From Pararge aegeria (taxonomy: Eukaryota; Arthropoda; Insecta; Lepidoptera; Nymphalidae): a stretch of DNA of 64,000 bases. The notes under the pieces were generated by a model. That model was not told the DNA's origin. It saw only the letters and a program-made list of their open reading frames with translations, and made no database searches. Both the position numbers and the translations under genes were made by a program. Shown here piece by piece: positions 19,976 through 31,900 of the stretch (position 1 is its first letter; each line of letters starts with the position of its first letter). The stretch is taken from positions 11,656,001-11,720,000 of the forward strand of contig NC_053183.1 of NCBI RefSeq assembly GCF_905163445.1, written 5' to 3'.

Positions 19976-22900
19976 TAGCTAGGCAATAAAGGTTCGATGA
20001 ATCGCCAAGTGTCGAGCTGTTCCAGGATAGGATTTCCGACAGCGATGACGGCGCGGACGGCGAGCTTGGAGATAGCACCGCGGAACCGAATCGCGTAATC
20101 TACCAACACTTCCTCCACAATCGCGTTGACGATGGCGTCGATGTCTCCTCCCCCTATGACTCCACATATGTTGGACTGGAAAAAATAACCAATATGATCA
20201 CCATCCTCAAAATATCCCATTATTCACAGGGATGTATCAAACGAGAACGGGATTTTGTCGGGCTTAACAATTATGCTCATGATATTTTGAACTAGCTTAA
20301 CTATCGTGCTCTCTTATCTCCTGGCAGTTAGTTAATTTTTTTTCTTTCTTTGTTTATTGTTCAAAATAAATTGTAACCAATATTTTCCAACATAATTATC
20401 CATCCCCTTAGCAATCATGCGTTTATGGTGAGGATGGCGGGTTCGCAAGTATATATCTTTATGAACTTAATCTTAATGTAAATCATTTAGACAATCTTAA
20501 TCGAACAGTGGCATTTTCTTTGCACTGACTGTTAGCTAAAAAATGTTTTTTACATTTCCTTAAAAATATATGTTTTTTTTTCATTTAAACATTGCAAAGA
20601 TGGTGGGAGATCTTCAATTATTTTGGGTAATATGTATTTATAATTCCTTTTTCCGTACAAATTATGTGTTTTCGGTAGAATACATTTTTTATAACTAGGC
20701 AGTTTCCGTAAATTACAATCTCGTTCTTTACGTCTAAGATGTTCTATATTACTAAATTCTTCCTTGAGTACAGCTAATGTTATTTGCTCTGCACTGGCAA
20801 TAATTTACAATATGTGAATAATTCATGGCATTCTTTTGAATATTTTAGTTTGATTTTATTAGTATTTTTTTTGGCTGTTTTTAACATTTTTAGTTGTGTG
20901 TTTAACTTGTGTAGTTATACCAACTTTCAATTAAATTTAATTCATTAATTACTTGCACAATACCTACTCTAAATATTATTGGGTAGATACTATCTATACT
21001 CAATAATATTTAAAGTATTGTGCAATATTTACTGGATAGGCATTTGAACAAAGTACTGCAATATCTTAGGGCTTCATGTTATGCATACTTATCATCATAA
21101 TCATCATAAATACCCCACTCCCAGCCCACAACAGGGCACAGGTCTTCCTCTCAGAATGAGAGAGTTTCTTTGGTAGACTTAACACGCCGTTCACTTCACA
21201 CAGTTCTCCATAATGTTCTCACATTATGGAGAACTGTCACGCATGCAGGTTTCCTCACGATGTTTTCCTTCATCGTTTAAAACAAGTGATATTTAAGCTT
21301 AAATTAAATTAAAAACGCACGTAACTCCGACAAGTAAGTGGTGCGTGCCAGGGCTCGGACACGGTCTCCACGAAACGAAAGCGGATGCCTTAGCCACTAT
21401 ACTATCACTTCTTTCTTTACGTTATGTTTAATAATATGGTCGAAATTATTTTAATTCACTTTGCACCAAAGATTCCCGTCATATGTGACGGAATTGATAT
21501 ATTTTTTATATCAATTTTGTCATACACGTGTGTGTATATATATATATATCTACCTAATTAATGTCTAAAGGCGTGTACCTTAAGAGAAGGAAGATCGAAA
21601 GTTGCACCTTCTATCCTGTCGATAATCACAGATTTTTCATCGTCCGATTGTTTCAAGAACAGTTTTGCTTTAAATCTGAATCCTTCAACCACAAACCTGT
21701 GAAAAAGTTATTTACTTAATATTTGGATTGCTATGATCATCCTCTTTATATTAACCTATTACCGGCCCACTACAGGGCACGGTTCTCCTTCCACAATGAG
21801 AAGGTTCTTAGGGCGTAGTCCACCATGTTGGCCTACTGCGGATTGGTGGACTTCACACGCTTCAGACCATTGCGGAGAACTAGGCCCCACAAAAGTTCGA
21901 AACCCAAATCTACAACACTAGGCAGGCACTAGGTAGGCGAGAAGGTTATACAAAATGGAAAGATTTCTTATACATACGGGTCTTTAGGGTAGACAATGTT
22001 ATATGAATAATGACCGGTTTTTACTAGAGTGCTTTTTTTTCAAAATATTTTCTTTTGTATAAGCATCAATTATTTCTAATTCTTTCTAACCTGCTCTCCG
22101 AGGCAAGAGGAATGGACATCACCAATTTTCTTACTCTTTTGCTCAGTAATTTGATAAAACTCCTCATACGCGGGAATGGGTTTAGGTACATCATCACATG
22201 TTGTTTTACGCCGGTATACGCGGATTTTATTTGTTCTTCTAAGTTGATCTAATTAAACATTTAGTACTTACTCTGCCTTACCGTTTCCATAAATAGGTAT
22301 AGCAGTTAAGATGTCACCAGCGAGGTCGTATTGGTCTGTAAACAGTTAAAATTACATAATTTTATTTGACATACCATGGAAACGTTAGAAGCTTTGCTTC
22401 CACGTTCTTAATAAGCACTTAGGACGCAGTGTGGCAGCGACAACTTTCTGACATTGAAAGATTTAGTCGCCACACTGCGTCCTTAGTAGGTATGTACCTA
22501 CTTGCCTTATACTTTTAAAGTCACACGGTAGGGGTTTTTATATCGCATTATATTAGGGCTCCTTCGGAGAGGATTTCCCCGATGTCACACTACTTGCTAC
22601 GAGCTCTTCTTTCGCCAATATGAACCTATACAACATTTCTTATTTGACGTGTACTCGAAGAGATTTATATCTAAGTTATGGAGGGTAGAGGTAAGGACAG
22701 TCATCTTATATGGGAGAAAAGTTGAAAAAGTGTCCAGTGTATGCACTAAATAACAGTTCAAAAATCCTACACAATGGCGCTGGTGGATGCACAGGGTGTG
22801 GTATGAATGTAGCAATCGTAGATGAATTGAAGTATGCCGAGTTAAAAAATTTAATGTCATTATCGACTAAAGTAGTTAATTATTGAGAATTTCAACAACT

Positions 22901-25900
22901 TACGTTGTACAAAATATTGTGGTAAATATAACCTTACTTCCTTGTATCTCCATACTTCCTTGTTTATTTTTCAAGCCTACTCTAACAATATTTATATTTG
23001 GCGCTTCTTTTAAGAGTTACCCTGATGCAAATGTGGCGCCATCCTAATTTAATACATTTTGACGACACTTTTTCATATACACAGATGACTCTCCTTACCT
23101 CTACCCTCCATAATCTAAGTACACAATCACAGACCGTTAGACGGTGTGTCTATGATTGTGTACTTAGATATAAAATATAAATCTCTTAGTAATAAAATAT
23201 CCCAAATGCGCGCAGCGCGAGCCAAATCTCGGCTAACCTGTGTTTTTTGCAGCGTTCATGTTTGCGTCCAGCATGAAGCGCGATTTCGAGCAGTGAGTTT
23301 TGATTGGTCGCTCTCAGGACCCAAACTTAAACACTACCAAGGACGCAAGTGTGGCCTCGGTACGCTCAGCTCAGCTATTTTATTTATGTTCCGTGTCATC
23401 GTAGTTTTATAAGTTAAATATATACCTACCAGTACTAATGTCCAGCCGAGGAACTGAGATGTCGATATCAAATGACAGATCTGACAGTTGCAAATCACTT
23501 TTGTGTACGACAAATCCACCAATACCAGCCACTAACGCATCCTTAAGCTCCAAGTCAAGGCTGCATGTAATTAAGATAAAACATTAATGAAATAGTAATC
23601 ATTGATTCATAAATTACCAAATTGCATGAACCTTACGGGGTTCATATTTTTGTAGCATTAATAAGCTTAACAAATAACCTAAATCTTAACACAACACATT
23701 TCCTATATGAATTGAAACGTTTTCTCGTTTTACACAACAATTATAAGTTATCGCGCGCTAATGTGCAATAGTGCAACTAAGTACCTAAGTTAGCGCCGAA
23801 ACTTCTATCTACACTGAAAACAATAGTGATGAGTGGTTTCTGTTAATTTAACCCAATAATTTCAGTATGTTTATCGTATATCTGCCCAAGACCTCATTGG
23901 CACGTCCAACCTGCGTACAGCGTCCAATCACAAGACTGTTTTCAAACGCGTTTTTTGTGATTGGTCGCACGCTGGACGCAATCTTGAACGCCGCAAATGA
24001 CGCTGGTTTGACGACGTAGTTTGGCTTGCTTTAAATGCGTTATTTTGCCTATTAACGACCAATCAGGCAGCATTCTCATATCATAATCATCATCAGCATC
24101 ACTTCAACCGGTTGAAGTCCACTGCTGGACATAGGTCTTTTGTAGGGAGTTCCAAAATCCGCCTGTTTCTGGGCCGCGCTCCCAGCGACACATTTCATGT
24201 CGTCTTTCCACCTCGTTGAGGGCCGACCAACGCTGCGTTTACCTGTGCGGGGTCGCCATTCCAGAACCTTGGAACCCCAACGTTCATCAGTTCTCCGAGC
24301 TATGTGCCCCGCCCATTTCCACTTCAACTTCGCGACTTGCTGAGCTATGTCGCTAACTCTGGTGCTTCTACGGATCTCCTCATATCTGATTTAAACACCT
24401 ATTCACAACACACATACATACTCACAACATTGCTCTCTCCATCGCCCGCTGAGTTATTCTGAGCCTTCTTATGAGGCCTATTGTAAGCGACTAGGTTTCG
24501 GATCCGCAAGTTATCACTGGCAACACGCACTGTTCGAAGACTTTGGTCTTCAGGCACTGAGGGATTTTGGGCGAAAAGATGTCTCGAAGCTTTCCGAACG
24601 CTGCCCATCCTCGTTTAACTCTTTCTCAAAATTGGACCTTCCTAGTTGGATCGTATGTCCTAGGTATGTGTACTCGTGTACAATTTCGATTGCAGAGCTC
24701 CCAACTATTACTTGGTGGAGCGGAACATGATGTCATAAAATGTGAACTCAACTTAGCCGTTAATTTACACGACAGCGTGGATTCTGGTTTGACTCTTTAG
24801 TAACATATTCGTTCGTTAGGTTCGTACAGATTAAAGTTCTACAGTCCACACTAACCTATAAATAAGTTAGTCGATACACTGCAAATTTTGATACAATGTC
24901 GATACAAAGTTTTGTGTGGTAGAAGTAGGTACCTACCTGTGTAATACCGTTACGTATGATAATAATAATTGTATCATCAAAATGGAATTATAATAAGTAG
25001 GTATTATTACAAAACGATCAAAAGATTTCAACTTAGATATGCAGAGCTCTAAAGGTATTCACTATAATACCTGCACATATTTTTTTACCTATCTATATCT
25101 AAATACGTTTAAATCGAAATGAAGTGTTTTTTTGTGATTTCGAAATAACGGACTTTTATAACCTCATAATTACTTTTGATAAATAATTTGTGCGTTATCA
25201 CTAAATCAAACATAATATTATCAGGGTTCCTTTATAAAAATCATTATTCTCTATAATAATTTTACTTACAACTTTATTGCAAAAGAATAAAAACAATAGA
25301 AAAAGCGACAAAGGGTGAATCGATTTTTTTAATGAACTTAGGTAGGTAGGTACTAGTTTAAAATGAAATGAATGATATTCATGTGTTACCTACACACGTT
25401 CAAAATCATCATCATTGTAAGAAATTACAAATAAATTTATGCCATTCAACCACTTAGCTCTGATATTTCTCGCTTTCAGAGATTTCTCATCTGAAATAAA
25501 TAGGGTATGTGTTCTGCATAGCTTAGTATTTCCAATAGGTAACTGCTGAGTGACTTTGATCTAGACGAGGTGGACAGATGACAACAAGCGCGTCGCGGGG
25601 AAACAAGACCGTGGTATTTGGAACTCCCTCCCCAAAAAATGTCCGACGTGGACGTTCTTTGGTTGATATGATCATGATAAAGTTGATCTTGGTTATCAGG
25701 CTCATATTACCGACCATGCATCGGAGCTGCAGCCATGATATGGTCAACAGCACCAATAAAATTCAAAGAATTAACAGTAAGTAGAGATTAAACACTAACT
25801 TTATAAGTCCAGCCGGTACGACCAGGTGAAAATGATCCAATTTCAGCGGATCCAGTGGTGGGATATTGAGGATATCGAATCCATTATTGATGACATTGCG

Positions 25901-26751
25901 GAGGAAAGTAAAGAACTGGCGTATCAAAATGTTTACTAGTACGTTGCGATTTTGCACTGTAAAGTCTTGTGGAGATTCTGAAAATAAATATTTACAATGG
26001 GATAAAATTTTCCAAATTAATAATATTTTTAGGATATGCAGACAAAAATAGAGTGGTAATAAAAAAAAACCTATTTAGCTAGGGCAGGAGAAAATTATCT
26101 CCCCCGGGTAAGGATAAAATCAGCTAAAACAAGTCTCAGAGCACTGGTGCACAAGTGGAAATAATATCCGAATAATATATGTGTAATAATAAACGGGGAA
26201 AGTTGTGGGAGAAGATACATTTTTATCCTTTCCCCGGGGAGATAATTTTCTTTTAGTAGGTGTATAGTGACAACTGTTATCACCGCCCCTACTGAGGAGA
26301 TGACAACTGGGAATGTAAAGAACAACATGCGTCACCTAATATCTGCGTGGTGATTATCAGCTAAGCCTTTAGTCCAGCTGTGGACGTCTGTTACAGGATA
26401 TTGATAATATCTAATTTTGGACATACTAGGTATAATACTTATGAATAAATTAATATTGTCTTTTTGTAAGTTATTTTATTTCGTAGGAAAACGTGTAACA
26501 AACACCTTTTACTCAATTACAAAATCGTAGCTTATTAACTCAACTAACGATGGGTTGGGATTTTAACTAAAATGTCTTTTTCAGAAAAAAAATTTATGAA
26601 ATGTAAATTCCAATTGCGTTTTTATTTTAAAATTCCTAAGTATCTAGGTATTTATAAGTATGTACTCACCATCAACAATAAGATCACGTTTTTCAGAATT
26701 CGGAGCGGCCGCTACAATCCCACATAACACAAGCGTCAATAGCAATCGCAT
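19975..26751 (-). CDS. secreted JHBP/takeout or group-7-allergen-like lipid carrier, copy A, 6 exons
   Basis: Exons on the minus strand: 26670-26751, 25800-25977, 23430-23560, 22272-22335, 21579-21696, 19975-20175. Together they encode 257 aa in one frame. Residues 1-16 form a signal peptide (MRLLLTLVLCGIVAAA). The body has features of the TULIP-fold JHBP/takeout and mite group-7 allergen families: IPPLDPLKLDH, LSDLSFDIDISVPRLDI, the YDLAGDILTAIPIYGNGKAE block, FDLPSLK, and a C-terminal amphipathic IDAIVNAIVEEVLVDY helix region. Such proteins carry hydrophobic ligands in haemolymph (family knowledge); the ligand here is unknown. The two N-terminal cysteines of true takeout/JHBP are not seen, which favours the group-7-like branch. 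It lies just downstream of its paralogue B in the same orientation. Introns carry SINEs, a MITE and an RTE LINE remnant. Confidence 0.87.
20954..21035. repeat. imperfect inverted repeat
   Basis: GCACAATAC...AAATATTATTG pairs with CAATAATATTT...GTATTGTGC around a short centre, about 35 bp per arm with a few mismatches. In copy A intron 5. Confidence 0.7.
21091..21410 (-). repeat. SINE family 1, near full-length copy
   Basis: Has all blocks of the family, including GTTTCCTCACGATGTTTTCC and a tRNA-like end with CTTAGCCACTATACTATCAC. An extra local inverted duplication (TCTCCATAATGTTCTCACATTATGGAGAA) sits in its middle. Confidence 0.8.
21735..21935 (-). repeat. SINE family 1 copy
   Basis: ACCTATTACCGGCCCACTAC, CCACAATGAGAAGG and GTCCACCATGTTGG blocks. 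It lies about 40 bp upstream of copy A exon 5. Confidence 0.75.
22417..22488. repeat. inverted repeat, about 20-bp arms
   Basis: CTTAGGACGCAGTGTGGC(A)GCGAC pairs with GTCGCCACACTGCGTCCTTAG apart from one bulge, with a loop of about 25 nt. A related GGACGCAAGTGTGGCC occurs near 23342. Confidence 0.75.
22664..23118. mobile_element. MITE-like element with roughly 65-bp inverted ends
   Basis: The left arm (TATGGAGGGTAGAGGTAAGGA...AAAAAGTGTCC) is the reverse complement, with several mismatches, of the right arm (GACACTTTTTCATATACACA...CTCTACCCTCCATA). The right 258 bp recur almost unchanged at 15570-15833. No coding capacity. Inserted in copy A intron 3. Confidence 0.75.
23113..23170. repeat. hairpin beside the MITE end
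   Basis: ATCTAAGTACACAATCA pairs exactly with TGATTGTGTACTTAGAT, around an imperfect inner part containing GACGGTGTG. Confidence 0.8.
23905..23960. repeat. inverted repeat with paired CCAAT/ATTGG motifs
   Basis: GCGTCCAATCACAA pairs with TTGTGATTGGTCGC at 13 of 14 positions, about 21 nt apart. In copy A intron 2. Probably repeat-derived. Confidence 0.5.
24095..24660 (-). mobile_element. RTE-type LINE remnant (C-terminal reverse-transcriptase region)
   Basis: Minus-strand translation gives KWKWAGHIARRTDERWG, then VLEWRPRTGKRSVGRPSTRW and WKDDM, a hallmark end of RTE LINE proteins. Upstream pieces (YTYLG..., IQLGRSNFEKE-like, RDIFS/KVFEQCV-like) appear in shifted frames. It is broken by frameshifts and deletions. 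Inside copy A intron 2. Confidence 0.8.
26090..26250. mobile_element. MITE-like element, 161 bp, about 28-bp inverted ends
   Basis: GAAAATTATCTCCCCCGGG...AAGGATAAAA at the left pairs with TTTTATCCTTTCCCCGGGG...GATAATTTTC at the right. The core CTCAGAGCACTG...GTGGAAATAATATCC is shared with 48735-48975. In copy A intron 1. Confidence 0.8.
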
Positions 26752-28932
26752 TCTGAAAATGAAAATTTGCGATGTGATTATAATATAAATCCCAATTATA
26801 TAGCTACCCAATATTAGTTGCCAATGTTTACTACCTCGGACGCTGCAGTGTATCCAATTCATATTTCTTTGGATAATTTAACGAATATGCTAGGTTTTTT
26901 TAAATCCCTTTTTAACACAGGCCTACGTTACTGAAGCATGTTTTATTTATGAAGGCATATTTTTAAATATATAGGAAAAAACTAGAAATAGAAATAGAAT
27001 CCTTTTATTTGTGAAAACAAAATGAAAGGATGTTTAAAGTACGTATTTTTTGTTGTTTTTTCAATGTCAATTTAGTTTAGACATGTGTGTGCAACGTAAA
27101 TTTGCATCATTGCCTGTATGTGCCTACTTATAAGGATAGAAAATAGTAACACATTAAATCAATGATTGTAGGCATCTTCGAGCGGATTTATTGCTCCTTT
27201 GCGCAAATCACATTTATTTAAACGACCTTAGAAACAGAGCGTTTAAGTTTGTAGCGAAAAAATCAGATATTCTTAGGTACCTACTCACCTAAATTTTATA
27301 AAGTCACTTTCAATGTATTTAAAAGGCACCTGACTAATTACGTATGTTACCGCTGATACATTAAATACAAATAGGTACCTAATCAAATCAAGTTTAAATT
27401 ATCATATCCATAATCTTCTTATTGTTTTCTTACTAGTAGTTGCCGATGACTGTGTCTTTCTGTTTTCTTGTGATAATAAAAAAAATCGTGTGATGGCATA
27501 TGCCCGTCCTTAGAAAGCAATGTACATGCTAATGGCAAATCCCCTCGCGATCAGTAACGTTACGTATACGTGCTGTATAGGTACGTTAGGTCACAAACAG
27601 ACAGTTAGAGACACTTAAGCATTTATGATATGAATGCGGATTTTTGAAGGTGTACCTACCCATTGATAAATACTCCATAGAAAAAATATGAATTTTATAG
27701 AACTTTAGAGAACTCTACAATAAAAGACTAAATTAACAGTATGTCAACAACCACCGATTGGGCCAGCATGGGGGACTACGGCCTACACCTTCTCATTGTA
27801 GGAGGAGACGCGTGCCGTGTCCTAGTATAGTAGTTATGAGGCCGTCTAGTTTAGTGGGCCGGTAATGGGTTGATATGACAAATGATTATGATTTAAGTAT
27901 TAACTATATTCATGGCTCTAATTTAATAAAATAAGTTTTCTCAAATTTCACCACCCTATATGACTATAAAGGCAATTTTCTAATTAAAGTACTGTTCAAT
28001 AATTTAATAGTTACCTATATTTTCCATGAAAGTATTTATTTTCATGCCCTAATCAAATATAAATAATATTATTATTACTAATACTTTCTTCCCGATTCGT
28101 TTCAAATTAGCTTATACAAGTTTATTTTGTTATCACGGGAAGCAAAAAATGGGGTGTTGATTATTTAACGTGTGTATCTGCGTGTATGTGTAATTGGTGT
28201 GTTGGCTATGTAAGGTTTAACACCTCCAAACTAAAAATTTGGATAGGAACCATCCGAATTTTAAGTTTGTAGGAGTGCGTGGTATTTTTCTATAGGTTTT
28301 TAGATAAATCAGATATAAGTAATTTCGTAGATCGTGGATAAATAATATTGATAACAAAGTATCAGAACACTGATAATATAATTCATCAATCGACATTAAT
28401 ATCGTTTGTAACAATTGCCCAATTAAGGATTAGATAGCTGAGTAAATTTACATTAATATGATTACTTGTACGATATGCATAAGTACTTCAGCTTTTATAA
28501 TGAAAAATTAGTAATTTTCCATACAAAACATTTACTTGTAATTTTAAATTACCTACTTGAACAGGTGAACATTTCACTAGTTAAAAGCTCTCATATGTTA
28601 TGAAAACACAATCAACACAGATACCGATTGAATACACAGACAATTTGAAATAAAATCAAAATATAAAAAAAACTTTATTTAGTTACATATTTAATTTTAA
28701 AAAAATCCTATTTTTATTTTGAAAAAGTTTAGCTGTATAAATCTTAATAGTATAAATCTGAACACCAAAATGAAAATTACATTTTTAACATTCAACGGAT
28801 TAGGTAGAGTGGTTACGCGATGTAATATAGAAGACATTGAATGGCTCACTGTATTTGTACAGTTTTCACATTATCGCCGCTGGATTATACAGACTATATA
28901 AAACATGTAGCTTGCCCAGTAATAAATGTAGC
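26752..28932. other. interval between the two JHBP-like genes
   Basis: Contains the 3' region of copy B (minus-strand AATAAA at 28713-28718 and 28674-28679), a SINE fragment at 27749-27890, an imperfect hairpin near 28225-28275, and no other coding signal. The promoter of copy A should lie just right of 26751 but no clear TATA box was assigned. Confidence 0.5.
27749..27890 (+). repeat. SINE family 1, 3' part
   Basis: GGCCAGCATGGGGGACTACG...TTCTCATTGTAGGAGGAGAC...GTGGGCCGGTAATGGGTTGA, with a short insertion before the final arm. Confidence 0.75.
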
Positions 28933-31900
28933 TTATAGGATAGTTGTTAATATCCGCCACGATTCAAATCTATTTAAAAATGGATTTAATTTGACAATTA
29001 CTGTATCAACGTAGTTTTTAGCAATTAATCTGTTGAATCGGGTGAGGTAGTCAGCTAGCAGCTCGTTGATCATTGCGTTGACGATGTCGTCTATGGTCCC
29101 GTCGAACTCTATCTGTGACTAAAAAAATAGTTAATATTATGTCACGATCATCCATATATTATTTTCCTTTTCTTTCCCCGCTGCATGTAAGACCTTGACT
29201 GCAATCATACCTGGTGGTAATTATATTAAATATAACCTTTGGTATAACCCTTTATTGGTTTCTACGCAACATCGCCCCGGAACGCTGGTGACACGTCTAC
29301 GTGGCCTAGGGTGGTAAGTAACCACGGTCTAAGCCACAACACCAGACCAGAAAAAAAAACGGAAATTTTAATTAGTGCCAGCTCGAAGCTTACGCACGTA
29401 AGCTTACGTAGGTACGATGGATCGACGCGCCAGGAGAATTATAAGTGACAAATCGATAACAAAGGCGAAAATACATAGTTTATCGGTTTTTTACCATAGG
29501 TATATACTTCGGTGAGTGTGCTCAGGAACTTCACAATCTTGTTCCTCCTTCCCCATTCCACCACAGAACAGCGAGACACTGTGAGCGGTGGCATCCTTAT
29601 GTGGTTTATATTCCATCAACGTTTTTTATCCACGTTTCTGATACGTACCGCTAGGATGTGGAACGCCCACCTGGCAACTGTGTTTCCTGCCACGTATACT
29701 TTGAGTACCTTCAAGGCAAGAGTAAATAGGCTTTTTCTAGGCAAGCGTGCTCCAACCTAGACCTCATCAAAGCTTTCTAACGGGCATGATTGTCGTCAAG
29801 CGCTGGCCTATCGTTAATAATCATTAAAAAAAACTTAAATTGACTCTGACGGGGATCTAACTGGGATCCTCCCACTTATAAGAAACTTTCTTTATTCCTC
29901 AGAGTGTTTTATTCAAGTAGTTATTTACCCATAATTGGAGGAATTTCAGGATGAATTAATACACTCAGTAATGTACTACATACTTGAAGTACGTCTGCGA
30001 AATAAACTGTCGGCTTGGTCAATTGTGGCCACAGATTTAATAGCCGAGTTGAGCAAGCGAATAAATACAATAAGACTATAAACTAGGCAAGTTTGGACAG
30101 GCCCATGTTTAGAGATATGCCACTGTGGCTAATAAAATATAGCAGATAGAGCGTGAACAATGCACCTCAATCTATTTCCATCTACGACTAGGTATGTCCT
30201 TATTATATCAGTGGTAAATATTTGTCGACTTCCTTGGTGCCGTAGTCTAACAACTGCGTGGTCTCGGGTTCGATTCTTTATAGGCCACTGAATTATATAT
30301 TAATGAATACACTAACTAATTCTACGAAACTATGAAAAGATAAACTACGACGAAACACACATCGTCATCTAGCCCCAGTAAGCGTAGCTTGTGATATGGG
30401 TACTAAGATGTCTGATGAATATTTTTATGAAAAATATACATAAATACTTATATTATATTGTACAGATAAATAAGCAGACACTGAAAAACATTCGCGTTCA
30501 TCACACAAAGACTTTCCAGTTGTGGGAATCGAACCTACAGCCTTGGATTCAGAAAGCAGGTTCGCTGCTCATTGCGCCAATGTCATTGTCTAGTCTGGCT
30601 ACAACTGTGGCTAATTACCCAACCGATAAAACGTGCCGCAAAGCGATTAAGCGTTCCAGTACGATGCCGCGCGGAAACTAATTAGGAGTATGCCCCTAAC
30701 AGGTTAGCCTGGTACCATTTCGGACTGCATCATCACTTACCAGCGATGAGATTTTAGTCAAGTGCTAACTTGTAGTGGAGTAGCGAGAAAAAGTACATTG
30801 ATCATATCTTCAGTAAGATATAGATATACTGATTTTTGTTTTCTTAAATTTTTTATTATATACCTAACATAAACTTTAATAAATTAGCATTTATTTATTT
30901 TGTGTTCAGTGGACCGATCTATGGTTGAAATCGTTCAACTAAAATCGATATTTAGTTGCAAAACGAGCAAACTCTTGTGTTATGCATTATAGGTACGGAA
31001 AAATTAACAAACAATTTCATACCATTTGCTACTTACTTTAATTCGATCTATGCTGAAGCTAGGATTTGTGATTTTTTTTATTAATATTGACTTTTCGTCA
31101 TCCGACTGCCTTAAGAAAGTTTTGCCGCAAAATGTTAAATTACGAATGTCGAATCTGTGAATATAAAAAAGTTTGTTTGCTATATTGTTAAGAGACAGGT
31201 TAAACTAAGTAGATATCAGTTTTCTATGCACACATGATATCAACTATCATTGCGTACTAAGATTTGCTCGCTAGCTGCACATACGTGCAGTCTCTTTCGC
31301 GTATTAAAACGTTATACCGTCATAGCAAAATCGACTTATTGATTCTAGCTTTAGAGTCGGAAAATGTGTACAACAGATTTTCGGATTCACATGTTTTTAA
31401 TTTTGCATTTGATGTTAGGACTGTATCAGATTTCTTTGAGTAAACCTACTCAAAAACTATTAGGTTGTATATATGTATAGATAAGCACCCGGACGCTGAA
31501 AAACATCGAACACACGGACTTAGATTCAAAAAGCAGTGTCTCTGGTCACTACCCCAATATGCCATCTATCATCATCATCATCTACGCTTTCGGTCTAAAA
31601 CCACAACAAAATTCGATGTCCCGGGTGTTCATCGAAAGTGACTTTCGATTGCGAGCGGTTTATTCTCGTTCTGTGTGTTTTGAATCTTGGTTTTTTTCTT
31701 TCTGTCGTGGTATAGTGATTGTACCTACGCAGTATGTTCATAGGATTCAAGGATTGTGGGTAAGGGCTGTGTTAAGTCAAATAAAGTTCAAAGAAATTAA
31801 AAACGATAAAATTCTTACTCAAATCTACCCATTCCAGTTATAGGTACAGATTCGTAGAAACCGCCCTGCATTTCATAATGTCCTGCGAAAAAAGTCTTAT

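Noticed and set aside
26090..26335. overlapping minus ORFs of 71-77 codons
   Set aside because: They fall on a MITE with inverted ends and have no coding features.
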